A stretch of 64,000 bases of DNA from Hygrophila difformis (lineage: Eukaryota > Streptophyta > Magnoliopsida > Lamiales > Acanthaceae): the NCBI GenBank assembly GCA_030278955.1, contig JAOANR010000008.1:44189301-44253300 (forward strand), written 5' to 3'. The translations under genes and the position numbers were made by a program. Under the pieces are notes generated by a model. It saw nothing but the letters and a program-made list of their open reading frames with translations. It was not told where the DNA came from and made no database searches. Shown here piece after piece: positions 20,874-33,516 of this stretch; within the stretch, counting starts at the first letter, position 1, and each line of letters opens with the position of its first letter.

Positions 20874-23638
20874 TGTAACACCCGAGGAAAAACAAATTCC
20901 AATTGTTTTGAACTACGTCATGACTTGATCCCTTCACAGGGTACGTAGGCAGCTTAGAACTAATTTCTAAGTTCAGTCACGAAATAAATCACAAAATACA
21001 TCACGAATTAGATCACAAGGACGATAGGAGATGTTGGAACCAATTTAGACTAGGCTAAGTAGGACCCGGAAATGTTGCGAGCGATAAGCCGGACTCGTAA
21101 CAAGATTAAGGAGAAGATTCCGAAACGAAGACGACCCAGGGAATCGAGCTAACACGTAGAAAACCGATAGGGGAAAGCGAGGGAAGACCCGACGAAACAC
21201 GCGGACCGCCGAACCGGCCGGTCCGGCCGGCCCGCGCTGCCCGCGCGCCGCTGCGCGGCCACCGCGCGGCCAAGGGCGTCGCGCCCCCAGGCTGGTCGCG
21301 CGTGCTCCGCGCGCACAAAGGCTTGGGTGCGCGCCACCAGCGCGCCAGAGGTGCAGGAGGTGTAAACTTTCCTTCCATGGCGATTTTCTTGCCAAAAATC
21401 CGACCTCAATCAATGGCAAGTCGATCACAACAATGGGGAAGGGCATAAGATCAGATTTGGGGCGCCCTTCCCCATAACTCTCAGAAAACCTAACCCTAAA
21501 CACCTCCAATACTCCTCTCCAAGTCAAAACCTCTCCGAACTCACTTTCCGGCAAGTATTCCGGCGACGGCAAGGCGAAAGGAACCAAGCCCTGCCCTCTA
21601 GACTCTTGGTAAGCTATTGTACAAAGTTTCAATTCGTCCATAGATCTCAGAAACTCATATTCTAACCCTTTTTCCTTACTACGATTTTCCGTCGGAAAAC
21701 GAACAAAAAGCGATCGGAGAAGTTGGCCGTTCGTCGTGACCCTAGGACGTCCGGAAACCCAATCCAGCGACCCTAACATCATTCTAAGTAAGTTAAAACC
21801 TTACTCACAAATTTTCGTGGTTGTTTGTTGTTTAAATCTTGAGATATAGGCTTGTAACAAAAATCGGTTTTCAAAAACCCTATTTTCGTCCAATTTTAAA
21901 GACTCGCCAAAAACTCGACCTTCGGGAATTCAAACCGAAAACTTTTCAACATAAAAGTTGTTCCTAACACCTTTATCTATCTTGTGTCCAAATTTCAGCC
22001 GTTGACATTAAGTTTTGCTATCCCAATTTTCGCCGTGAACTTTCTGTATCAAACCAAACAATTTAATTCTGTGACAGATTCCTTCATTCAACTTGATGCA
22101 TGTTTTTCACCCATTTTTCGAATGATTTAACTTTGCATTTCTAAACAAAAGTTGTAGATAATTGTGTCTAGATTATGCATATAACATTTCACAGATTTTG
22201 GTGTTCATTTGATATGTCAAACGGCCGAGTTTTTAAAACTGTTTTGAAATCGTTTTAAGGGCCATGAGTATGCAGTGAGTTGCACTCGATTTTTGAGTAC
22301 CAAGAATTCATTATTTCCAAATTCTTAAAACATGAAAGTTGTTCCTTAATGTGTTTTGTAGTTACTGTAAAAATTTCACATCGATTGGTTTTGAAATGAA
22401 TTTTTAATCGGCGTTGCACGAACCTGTGACGAAAACAGTTTTCAAGACATAAATTAATCTTTGCAATAAACTCAAATTTCAACTCACTTCGGAACCTTAT
22501 TTCCAAAAACTTAAAACATGAAAGTTGTTCGTGTGTATGTTCTTGAATTACTGGCAAAGTTTTAGAATTTTTGGAGAAAAGACGAATTTTAAATTAAGAA
22601 AGGCGTAAACTGCCTCGAATAGGATTTTTCGAACTTGAGAAGACTCGAACTATGAAAACGCGATATCAACCATTTGATAACTTTCAAATACGAACTTTCG
22701 AAAAATCCCGTTCACTAGGCTGAGCCGATCTTCATACTATCATTATCTTTGAGACTGCCTCGTTAGTGGTCTCCTTACTATCTGAGATTGCCTCGTTAGT
22801 GATCTCGCGCGCTGTATTTGTGGATCGCCTCGTTAGTGGTCCTACTATCTTTTTGGATCGCCTCGTTAGTGGTCCTACTATCTTTGAGACTGCCTCGTTA
22901 GTGGTCTCCCATTGTTTGGACTGCCTCGTTAGTGGTCCTATGTTGAGATTGCCTCGTTAGTGATCTCCCGGTATGGTGTCCTCTTCTTAGTTTACGGGAT
23001 GAAAAGTAAAAGACTCGTGTGAGTGTTTCATTATGCTTAAATCGTATTTATCCTTTCTTTAATTATGTATTTAAAATTTATGCATCTTAAATTATGCTTT
23101 AAATTACGCTTTTAAAATTAAGTTCTTTAAGCATGTTTTTCCGCTGCTAATAAATCATGTATTTTTTTTTAAATCCTCGTACGGTAAGCGGAATCTTTAG
23201 TTTAAACGCTTGTAACCCCTTTTATTTGTAGTTAGGGATTAACTTACTCAGTATATTTTTATACTGACAACCGTTGTCATTTCCTTTTTTTTACAGAGTA
23301 CGTCGAGTGACGCATTGCATATGCACTTGGGGGAAATCATAATGGACATTTTAAATTTCTGCATCGTACTGTTTTTACCGGGTCTGTTAAACCCGAGGAT
23401 TTGGCCATGTTGGCCGTGATTTTACTTTCCGCTGCACTTACTTTATTTACTTTCCGCACGTGATAATTTCTACTATCGTACTAAGTATTATAAATTTCCG
23501 GACTAAATCTTGAAATGTTTTAAATCCTTTTCATACCCACAAGCTTTGCATTTCCTTAGCGAGCTCGGGAAGCCGTGTCTTGCTAGGGAAATGCGGCGGT
23601 GGCATCCCGGCCTGGGTTATCAAATCCGGGGTGTTACA
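20874..23638 (+). repeat. LTR, copy R1
   Basis: A 2765-bp plus-strand LTR, TGTAACA at 20874 to TGTTACA at 23638, between a purine tract and a PBS. It is clearly diverged from the left LTRs. The hairpin array at 22751-22967 has seven units, one fewer of the GGATC type. Near the 3' end, an 18-base hairpin CAGTATA/TATACTG overlaps a TGACAAC/GTTGTCA palindrome (23249-23279). Confidence 0.9.
22751..22967 (+). repeat. array of seven short hairpins (in LTR R1)
   Basis: Same constant loop CTCGTTA and variable complementary arms as at 714-963. The unit order is GAGAC, GAGAT, GGATC, GGATC, GAGAC, GGAC, GAGAT. All seven pair on the element-sense strand, with U·G and G·U wobbles at the two positions below the closing C-G pair. 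Confidence 0.85.
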
Positions 23639-23641
23639 AGT

Positions 23642-23657
23642 TGGTATCAGAGGCCGG
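23642..23657 (+). promoter_or_regulatory. primer-binding site, slightly altered
   Basis: TGGTATCAGAG matches initiator tRNA-Met but is followed by GCCGG instead of the CCCGG of the left copies. The last base of the canonical 12-mer is changed. Confidence 0.75.
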
Positions 23658-23978
23658 AAAATTTTTAAAGCTACTACTATTATTTTAAACCATTATTTTT
23701 AAACCCAAGTGTTATTTCTTTTAAAATCATTTATTTTGACTACTAGTATTATTTTTAGCCCAAAGGTCTATAATCCTTTTTACATAGCCCAAAATCTTAG
23801 CCAAAGAAATATTAAATTTTGGCCCACTATAGAGGCCCAACCTTTAGCAATTTATTTTTAAACTAAATTTTTTTTGGGGAAGGGACTTGCACTTGCATGT
23901 TGCATATAGATTTAAATTTGTGCATATCTTAACCTTGCCTGAAAAATGTCTAACTCTAACCTCTCTTGTTGACATTAG

Positions 23979-24356
23979 ATGGCTGAACCGAACGCGAACA
24001 TGACCAACCTGATGATGAAACTGACCAACGCATATCTCGAGTCCCAACAGCATGTCAATCACTTCAAAGCTCGAGTGGGGCATCTAGAGAGTAACGTGGA
24101 CTATCTGAGAAATCTTAGGGAAGCTGACCATCATGAAATAACCCAACTCAAGGCCCAAGTCGCCGAACTCCAAACACTAGTGGTTGCACTCCAAAACAAG
24201 GATAACGAACTGATGATGCAAATAGGACACTTAGGAGCTGAGCTGCTGGGCCTAGAGGCTGACATCTTCCCTCCGAGCCCGAGCCCGGTGGGGACACCCA
24301 TTCCCATTGACATATCCAGCGATGAGGACGATCCCATCGAGGATATACCTGCCTAG
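23979..24356 (+). CDS. 125-aa coiled-coil protein with acidic tail, copy 4
   Basis: Intact and identical in translation to copy 3. It has a complete leader from the PBS, so among the right-hand copies it is the one most likely to be expressed. Confidence 0.65.
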   Translation: MAEPNANMTNLMMKLTNAYLESQQHVNHFKARVGHLESNVDYLRNLREADHHEITQLKAQVAELQTLVVALQNKDNELMMQIGHLGAELLGLEADIFPPSPSPVGTPIPIDISSDEDDPIEDIPA

Positions 24357-24477
24357 TCACCCTAGATTTAGGGATCCATACTGATGCACCATTGCTATTT
24401 CCGTTTCGAATGCTTGTAAACCAAATTTAATTCTTGAGTAATAAAAATACAAGCCTATTTAAATTTATTCCAAAAAA

Positions 24478-24544
<67 letters not shown>

Positions 24545-25035
24545 GGAATAATAATAATAAAAATAATAATAAAATATATACAAATACGTAAATATGTACA
24601 TATAAGAATAAATAAATAAATTCCAACAACCTTTACAAGAAAACCCTGATAAATTGATACCTATTAAAAGACTAATCTTCATCCAATAAAAATTTTCCCC
24701 TTAAGAGCAACTATATATACTCTACATATAAACTCTAATCCCGTGTATCTTATCACGCTAATTTATCCAAGCGGTTTAGTCAAGCAACGACGTAGGTATT
24801 GTTGGGCAATCCACACACATGCAGACACGATAGGAAGGTAATAGTAAATCCAGAACATCTCAAACCGTAAAATGGACAGAACAATTAAACCATGGTTCTG
24901 AAACAGCAGCACGCAACCAACACATGTCAAACACCTAACGAAGCAACAACATAACGAAAATATAAATCACAAACACAGGCAACATCAACGTCCCCATAAG
25001 GAGGAGCCTAAACAAAGTACGCCTAAACGCAAAAC

Positions 25036-26415
25036 TTAAACGAAAACGCGAAACCAAAGGGAGACATCACTGATCGGGAGGCGGGAACTGTCGGCGCATG
25101 TAGTCGTCCATCTGCCGCACATAGGCGTACATGTCGGACATGGTGGCCTGCTGCTGAGCCTGCCTCGTAGCAAACGAGTCCATGCGGGTCTGATAGAGGT
25201 CCAACCTACGTCGAGGGCGTCATAACGAGCCTGCCCAGCTGCAAACCCGGCGTCCATACTGACCCGCATCTCCTGCATCATCTGCAGCATCTGAATCATC
25301 TCCTGCCCCTGAGGTGCCACGGCAGGAGGTGCCCCAGCAGGAGGTGGAACTACTGGAGGAGGGGGTGGCTGCTCCGGTGGTACAACGAGGATCAGGCCGC
25401 CGTCATCAGGCTGCGGGCGAAGTACAGCACGGGGAAGTACAGCACGGGGAGCCCCACGACGTAAGGCGCTACACCGCTCAGCATAAGACGGGATACGGTA
25501 GCAACGGCCAGGCGCTAGGTCGTACGGGTCTGTCTCCGGTGTAGTGCGAATCCCCTGTGCCGCGCACAACCCACAAATGAGGTGAACATGGGTAATCACC
25601 CTACTCCCTCGTCCTCTGCGCATACCCCGCAAGTTGTCCTCGATGCAAGCCCCTACATTCACCCTACCGTCCCGCGCGATGAAGCAAATGGTCTCGTAGA
25701 CGTGATCCAAGACAATGTGGCTCCGGGACATCGGCCGGACACGCCCGAACCACAGCTGAGCAAGCTCTCGCCAAGGGGAGTCCATCGACGTCAAACGAAG
25801 CTCATGACTGTGCTCGAACTGAGGAGGCACTAGGGTGCATAAGGTGTTCCACGCAGGAGCAAGAACGCGTCCCTCAGGCTGGGGCCGGAACACGCCATCG
25901 TCGGGCAAGCCAAAATAGACATTGATCGCCCGAGCACTGAAGTCGAGATAGAGACCACGGACCCATACCCGGGATAGATCGTCACCCTCCCCGAGACCGC
26001 CAATGTTTGCAATAACCTCCATAGCCAAATAACCAGAGGCGACGCCCTCGGGGTGACGTGCCAGACCAGTCCACTGCAAATACTCCAAGACCGCACTGAC
26101 CCTGTCATCGCCCATATGAAGAGGATATATGCCTCTCTCAGGGACGTAAGCCCTGTTTCGACGAAGCTCGTCGAAATAAAAGTCCTGGGCAGCCTTCGTC
26201 CTAAACCGGAACCTGTCGTGCCGGTGAGGACGCACCTCGTCCGGAAGACCCCTGAGATGCGGGCCCCGCTGCGCCTTGTCCTCCTCTGACTCGCTCTCGT
26301 CGAAATCCGGCATCGCCGGAGCGGCATGACTGGGGCCAGCCTCATCAGCAACCCGTCTCCTAGTCCTCGGAGGACACATGAGAGACGCCAAAACGACCCA
26401 CAAAAAGAGCAACAT
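25036..26415 (-). pseudogene. antisense ORF, copy 4, C-terminus frameshifted
   Basis: The N-terminal 80 percent matches the other copies and follows the predicted intron 26417-27038. Two lesions set it apart. A 15-bp tandem duplication near 25435 adds five residues before the proline-rich region. A one-base deletion near 25208 moves the C-terminal coiled-coil-like tail into another frame, which stays open to 25036. The core domain is untouched, so a product with an altered tail remains possible. Confidence 0.7.
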
Positions 26416-27470
26416 CCTGCAAGTTACCAAACACCGATTATAAGGCTAAGTCCCACACAGAAGTCAAGCGAAAATACGAAAAGGGCATTAATATATATTT
26501 CCAACGCGAATGTACCGTAAGAACAACAAATCCTACCGTTTACTAAGACCAACCAGGAGGTAACCTGGACAAAGGATATGCTCAAACTAGTGCCTAAATC
26601 CTTCGTGGCATTTCGTCGAACACGTTATGTGCGCAATAAACCAAAACATAAGTTACTAACAACACACAGAAATCGCCCACGGAATGAAACAATCATTCTA
26701 ATAACAATACGGCAAATCCTACAGCACTAAACAACGGGGGAACGAACTAATAATCACACCCCAATAGCAACCAAGCATCGATAACTTCATAGCCTTTCTA
26801 AGGATTCGAATTCAACAAGAATTTGCCAAAAACATAAACACATTATAACATAAACATAGGCAAGGCAACAAGAGTAACAACAATTGCCACATACACTTGC
26901 TAAATTGCACAAATCAAGCCTAAAAATCTTAAACCCCCAATTTTTGTACACAAACCCTAATTTCCTAAATCTCTTCACAAATCAAATCATTCAAACCATA
27001 AAAGTTGAAATTAGTGAGTGGGTTTAGTAGAATCGTACCTGGGTGAGTGAAATTGAAGTCGAAATCGAGCAAACAGGAAGGTAACTCGCCGGATTTAGAG
27101 AGAATTGGGGGTGTGTTCTCGGATGGGAAATGGGGGAAGTGGCTCGCGCGGAGCGCGAGCCCTATTTTCTCGAACAGGGGGTGCCGCGCGCTCCCCGCGC
27201 GCCAACGCGCGGGACCCGGATGGAGTTTTATCTTTCCTGTTCTGCTCAATCTCTTTTGCTATACGCTCCTCACTGAACCCGGGCGTACATTGACAGAGAA
27301 ATACGTCGACATGGAGCATCACCTGGCATTATTCCGGGCAAGGACAGCGGAATTACCTCACGCCCTCCTTTCGCAGGACTACAGGAAACCCTCGGGACGT
27401 AAATACCTAGGGACCCTGTGAAATTCCGTAGGGAAATGAGAACGGCGTGTTAACTAACGTCCCCACCACC

Positions 27471-27767
27471 GTTTGCTCGTAACCACAATGTGTTCCACGA
27501 CCCCCAACTAAAGAAGTATGTGCCGACACATCGCATGTACTCCAACCGGACGTAATCGAGCTGGATGATGACTTGACCTATGAAGAAACCCCGGTGAAAA
27601 TACTCGACCACAAGGAAAGGGTGACAAGGAATAAAACTGTAAGGATGGTCAAGGTCCTGTGGTCCAACCACGAGACGGAGACGGCAACCTGGGAATTGGA
27701 AGCCGACATGAGGCAACGTTACCCTACCCTCTTCCAAGACAACCCGACCACAGTTATGGGGACATAA
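27471..27767 (+). pseudogene. integrase C-terminal/chromodomain remnant, copy 4
   Basis: Same remnant and same one-base frameshift (near 27530) as copy 3, with an Asp-to-Asn change in the final segment. It ends just upstream of the purine tract. Confidence 0.8.
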
Positions 27768-27790
27768 CTGTATTCTTAAGGGGGGGAGGA

Positions 27791-30552
27791 TGTAACACCC
27801 GAGGAAAAACAAATTCCAATTGTTTTGAACTACGTCATGACTTGATCCCTTCACAGGGTACGTAGGCAGCTTAGAACTAATTTCTAAGTTCAGTCACGAA
27901 ATAAATCACAAAATACATCACGAATTAGATCACAAGGACGATAGGAGATGTTGGAACCAATTTAGACTAGGCTAAGTAGGACCCGGAAATGTTGCGAGCG
28001 ATAAGCCGGACTCGTAACAAGATTAAGGAGAAGATTCCGAAACGAAGACGACCCAGGGAATCGAGCTAACACGTAGAAAACCGATAGGGGAAAGCGAGGG
28101 AAGACCCGACGAAACACGCGGACCGCCGAACCGGCCGGTCCGGCCGGCCCGCGCTGCCCGCGCCGCGCGGCCACCGCGCGGCCAAGGGCGTCGCGCCCCC
28201 AGGCTGGTCGCGCGTGCTCCGCGCGCACAAAGGCTTGGGTGCGCGCCACCAGCGCGCCAGAGGTGCAGGAGGTGTAAACTTTCCTTCCATGGCGATTTTC
28301 TTGCCAAAAATCCGACCTCAATCAATGGCAAGTCGATCACAACAATGGGGAAGGGCATAAGATCAGATTTGGGGCGCCCCTCCCCATAACTCTCAGAAAA
28401 CCTAACCCTAAACACCTCCAATACTCCTCTCCAAGTCAAAACCTCTCCGAACTCACTTTCCGGCAAGTATTCCGGCGACGGCAAGGCGAAAGGAACCAAG
28501 CCCTGCCCTCTAGACTCTTGGTAAGCTATTGTACAAAGTTTCAATTCGTCCATAGATCTCAGAAACTCATATTCTAACCCTTTTTCCTTACTACGATTTT
28601 CCGTCGGAAAACGAACAAAAAGCGATCGGAGAAGTTGGCCGTTCGTCGTGACCCTAGGACGTCCGGAAACCCAATCCAGCGACCCTAACATCATTCTAAG
28701 TAAGTTAAAACCTTACTCACAAATTTTCGTGGTTGTTTGTTGTTTAAATCTTGAGATATAGGCTTGTAACAAAAATCGGTTTTCAAAAACCCTATTTTCG
28801 TCCAATTTTAAAGACTCGCCAAAAACTCGACCTTCGGGAATTCAAACCGAAAACTTTTCAACATAAAAGTTGTTCCTAACACCTTTATCTATCTTGTGTC
28901 CAAATTTCAGCCGTTGACATTAAGTTTTGCTATCCCAATTTTCGCCGTGAACTTTCTGTATCAAACCGAACAATTTAATTCTGTGACAGATTCCTTCATT
29001 CAACTTGATGCATGTTTTTCACCCATTTTTCGAATGATTTAACTTTGCATTTCTAAACAAAAGTTGTAGATAATTGTGTCTAGATTATGCATATAAAATT
29101 TCACGGATTTTGGTGTTCATTTGATATGTCAAACGGCCGAGTTTTTAAAACTGTTTTGAAATCGTTTTAAGGGCCATGAGTATGCAGTGAGTTGCACTCG
29201 ATTTTTGAGTACCAAGAATTCATTATTTCCAAATTCTTAAAACATGAAAGTTGTTCCTTAATGTGTTGTGTAGTTACTGTAAAAATTTCACATCGATTGG
29301 TTTTGAAATGAATTTTTAATCGGCGTTGCACGAACCTGTGACGAAAACAGTTTTCAAGACATAAATTAATCTTTGCAATAAACTCAAATTTCAACTCACT
29401 TCGGAACCTTATTTCCAAAAACTTAAAACATGAAAGTTGTTCGTGTGTGTGTTCTTGAATTACTGGCACAGTTTCAGAATTTTTGGAGAAAAGACGAATT
29501 TTAAATTAAGAAAGGCGTAAACTGCCTCGAATAGGATTTTTCGAACTTGAGAAGACTCGAACTATGAAAACGCGATATCAACCATTTGATAACTTTCAAA
29601 TACGAACTTTCGAAAAATCCCGTTCACTAGGCTGAGCCGATCTTCATACTATCATTATCTTTGAGACTGCCTCGTTAGTGGTCTCCTTACTATCTGAGAT
29701 TGCCTCGTTAGTGATCTCGCGCGCTGTATTTGTGGATCGCCTCGTTAGTGGTCCTACTATCTTTTTGGATCGCCTCGTTAGTGGTCCTACTATCTTTGAG
29801 ACTGCCTCGTTAGTGGTCTCCCATTGTTTGGACTGCCTCGTTAGTGGTCCTATGTTGAGATTGCCTCGTTAGTGATCTCCCGGTATGGTGTCCTCTTCTT
29901 AGTTTACGGGATGAAAAGTAAAAGACTCGTGTGAGTGTTTCATTATGCTTAAATCGTATTTATCCTGTCTTTAATTATGTATTTAAAATTTATGCATCTT
30001 AAATTATGCTTTAAATTACGCTTTTAAAATTAAGTTCTTTAAGCATGTTTTTCCGCTGCTAATAAATCATGTATTTTTTTTTTTTAAATCCTCGTACGGT
30101 AAGCGGAATCTTTAGTTTAAACGCTTGTAACCCCTTTTATTTGTAGTTAGGGATTAACTTACTCAGTATATTTTTATACTGACAACCGTTGTCATTTCCT
30201 TTTTTTACAGAGTACGTCGAGTGACGCATTGCATATGCACTTGGGGGAAATCATAATGGACATTTTAAATTTCTGCATCGTACTGTTTTTACCGGGTCTG
30301 TTAAACCCGAGGATTTGGCCATGTTGGCCGTGATTTTACTTTCCGCTGCACTTACTTTATTTACTTTCCGCACGTGATAATTTCTACTATCGTACTAAGT
30401 ATTATAAATTTCCGGACTAAATCTTGAAATGTTTTAAATCCTTTTCATACCCACAAGCCTTGCATTTCCTTAGCGAGCTCGGGAAGCCGTGTCTTGCTAG
30501 GGAAATGCGGCGGTGGCATCCCGGCCTGGGTTATCAAATCCGGGGTGTTACA
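27791..30552 (+). repeat. LTR, copy R2, right end of the array
   Basis: A 2762-bp plus-strand LTR that ends TGTTACA at 30552, after which the array stops. Seven-unit hairpin array at 29663-29879. The flanking bases ACGTA would be the target-site duplication if the whole array began as one insertion; the partner would lie to the left of this window. Confidence 0.9.
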
Positions 30553-30774
30553 ACGTATGCCAATACACATTTTTAACGGTTAATAACTTAAATTGTGTAC
30601 AATAAAAAGTTATAAAAAGTTAATTGTCTAAAACTACAAGATTAGACGAATCTAACAAGATCTCACTTGACTATGTTTTTTCTTACATAGCTATGATAAA
30701 AACTCAAATCAAAGTTAAACAGTGAATAGTGCCAAAAAACCATCCGTAACAAATATATTGAGACGGAGGTAGTA
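30553..30774 (-). mobile_element. MITE-like fragment cut by the LTR array
   Basis: The minus strand begins TACTACCTCCGTCTCAATAT at 30774, close to the TACTCCCTCCGTCCC terminus of many plant Stowaway-like MITEs. An AT-rich body follows and is lost at the LTR boundary. The other terminus is not present next to the array. The family assignment rests on this end alone. Confidence 0.5.
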
Positions 30775-31090
30775 CCTGTTAATAAGACCTCAGTAATTCC
30801 TATCGCTATGTAAATTGTAACAAAGCGCGAGTAATCCTTAATAAAAATGCCCACGCTTTGTTCAGAAAAATGAAGCGTAGGTCTTAGCATAATAAACGGG
30901 TAGATTTTTAAATTTCAAATGACTAGATTACCCCTCCAGTGACCCTTTTTCTTCCCTCCTACTAATCATCACACATCGTTTCAATCCTCTGGAATAATTT
31001 TTGCAATAAATCCAAAAGGATCTTTCAAATCACTCATGCTCAAACATTTTCTTCTCTTCCAAACTAAAATTTCACCATAGAAAAATAAAG

Positions 31091-31859
31091 ATGGTCGGAG
31101 TAGCTCCCAATGCAAGAACCAATATAATGGATATTCCTAATGAATTGTTAGGAGATATTCTTTCTCGTTTGGGGCAAGATGATATGAAGGATGTCTTTAG
31201 AGCAGCCCCTACTTGCAGAAACTTCCAAACTGCAAGCGAGCTTCCTGTTGTTCGAAGAAGGGCTAATGTGGTCCAGGAACTTCGCAATGAGAGAGTTGGT
31301 ACCCACGAATATCAAACATTCTTGGAAAGAAGCAGGGAAGCCAACAACTTCATGCACAGGCTGGACCCCGCACTGAAAGTTTTTCGCGACACAGGACTAA
31401 TGGAGGCTGCATTCGAAGAACTACAGCCCTGGGATTGAGGATGGCCATCATCCATCAATTTTCATTAAAGCTTTTATTCTCTTAAGTTCTGAAAGCTTGG
31501 AGAAGGTGGATGAAGGGCTGTACCTGGTGGGAACAATTTTCAAGGAAGCAGATCATATTAGTAGCATGAGGCAGAAAATTAGTAAGGTTTTTGCCAACAA
31601 TGAAGAAGAACCCAATCCTTTCCTTGGGCAGAAGCATAGAGAGTTTTGCGACTATCTAGCTCCTCATGACAAGGAATTGGTGCGAGTCCCTCCTCACTAT
31701 AATTATGGTGCCACAAACATCGATTGTTTGTGTTGCGAGATGACTACATTGATCAAAGTCTTGAGGGAGGCTTTTAACGAACAAGTCAATGAATTTGATT
31801 CAGACTCGATTTTGAATCTGAATCCGATTAGGGCTGTTTATGTTAGAAATGGTGTATAA
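31091..31859 (+). pseudogene. F-box protein A, left copy, frameshifted
   Basis: It encodes an N-terminal F-box (IMDIPNELLGDILSRLG, about residues 13-29), then the helical repeat-like region seen in the other F-box genes here, and a C-terminal Cys motif IDCLCCE. This layout resembles plant F-box proteins of the At1g67623/At2g35280 type, which would act as SCF substrate adaptors. A one-base insertion near 31430 (run CCCT) shifts the frame. The paralogue at 54501-55241 is intact and reads through. There is no intron after the sixth codon, unlike the other family members. The upstream region shares CGCTTTG inverted motifs with that of the intact copy. Confidence 0.8.
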
Positions 31860-32758
31860 GTTATTTCCTTTCTTGAGTCTGTAATGGTTGTTTTTCTTTG
31901 TGTTGATCTTTTTATGTCTTGTTTTGTGTTGTAATTCAGTGCTTGAGTTTTTAAACTCTCATTTTAATTCTTTCAACAGCGCGAGAGCATTTCGAAACAA
32001 ATCACAATTTCAAACTTACCCTCTCGATAAATGAAAAGGGCACCTCCTTTTTAAATATAATCATTACTCTTTGTAATGATTAAAGACCTATAATACCCTC
32101 CGAGTAGGCTTATGTAAATAGGTCCACCCCTTTTCCCTCTGGTTTCTATTCACGAGTCTTTTCATACTTAATAGAGCAGCAATTTTCTTCTTCTGAGCAC
32201 GAAACCGTCATAAAAATTTCAAAAATCTATTAGGTTTTAACTGCGATGTTATCTCCTCTATGTGTTTTTAATCGTTCTACTTTTGACGAGTTGGGGTTAA
32301 GAATTCATATCCTGATTTGTGTGCTTTTCTTTACTTTGAGCTACATTCTGATGCTTCTTGTTAAAATTTTTGTGCTATAACTTCTTTAGATGAATGAAAA
32401 TTTCAAAAATTCTCCTAATCTTTAAACTAGAAGTTTAGACGGAAACCTTCCAGTTTTGAGAAAACCAGATTAGAAATATAGTTTCTGAATATTCTTAGTG
32501 GTTTGTAAGGACTCCGTTACTGACCAAGTATGTTTTTGATAGTAGAATTGAGCTTAGAGCTCATATATTTTTGGTCTAAGAAAGAAGGTCTACTTGTTTA
32601 AAAATTCCAGCCTTCGAGTTTGCTGATTTCCTGCTTAATCTCCATAAGAGTAGTTTTGAACATATAGTTGTTTGTCTGTTTTTTTATGGGAAATCTTTAT
32701 TTTAATCTAGCTGAGTTTTAAATCGAGACTAACTTGATCCTAGAATTTACACAAACAG
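31860..32758. other. intergenic and leader sequence, no gene seen
   Basis: AT-rich spacer between F-box A and F-box B. The segment from about 32150 resembles the 5' leader and first intron of the right-hand B gene but has no usable first exon; the position matching its ATG is changed. Nothing else recognisable is present. Confidence 0.5.
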
Positions 32759-33516
32759 TGTTAAAATGGAAGTGCAAGGATCTGAGGTTACTGCTCAAGC
32801 ACTACAGTTGACAGATCTTTCGATTGACATCATTGGGGAGATAATGTCAAGGGTAGGGCAGAGCAGCTTCAGATATTTGCTAAATTTTAAAGCAACATGT
32901 GTATTAACAAAGACTACCATGGATCAGCCCCTTGTACTTCAAATGTCTGCTTGGAAGACCATCATTTTAAAAGTCTTTCAAATCAGTCTCCTCAGAAGCT
33001 CAAGTTTTAAGAAACATGTAAAAAAGCTCAGAACCCAATTTTTCAGCTCCAAACAGATATGGAGTTGTTCTTAGCAGTCAATGAAAGAGTAGCTTTTCAA
33101 CTCTTAGACGAAGGGATTAAGGAATATCATAAGCTTTCTATATATACTAAGGCTCTGATATTTTTAAGTAGAACCACTCAAGAAGATATAGATAGAGGGC
33201 TATATTTGTTAAGCCCACTATTCAACGATAGAGCTGCTAGTTTTGATCTCAGAAACAACTTTCTTACCTGATCTCTGAATGGAAGGAAATTCGAAATCCC
33301 TTTCAAGGGCAATGTAGGTGATTCTTCTGTTTGTTTTCTGAGCATTCTTGGCAACTCATCCATGAGCCACTATACTTTAATTATGGTGCGGATCAAGTTC
33401 TATGTTTATGCTGTGACGCCACAAGGAGTGTAGCAGAATTCAGAATTATGGCACGAGAACTGCTTTATGATGAAGGCCCACCTGAAGATTTTTCAGATGG
33501 GAAAGAAAAAGAATAA
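32759..33516 (+). pseudogene. F-box protein B, left copy, several breaks
   Basis: The exon starts after a splice acceptor (caaacag) at 32758. It encodes an F-box (LTDLSIDIIGEIMSRVGQSS) and recognisable later parts: GLYLLSPLFNDRA near 33200 and a Cys motif CLCCD near 33405. At least two frameshifts break the frame, between about 33000 and 33060 and near 33270. The more complete paralogue lies at 57346-58258. It is a decayed gene with no plausible product. Confidence 0.75.

Larger units (their letters stand above)
23639..27790 (+). mobile_element. internal region, copy 4
   Basis: Complete plus-strand internal region between PBS (23642) and purine tract (27778-27790). Together with the LTRs at 20874-23638 and 27791-30552 it forms the only unit here that could be read as an ordinary two-LTR element. 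Confidence 0.85.

Noticed and set aside
21045..21782. 245-codon minus-strand ORF in LTR R1 (also about 223 codons at 28023-28694)
   Set aside because: It runs through the GC-rich palindromic island, is broken by stops in the left LTRs and has low-complexity Arg/Ala/Gly content. It is best explained as a chance frame in GC-rich DNA.
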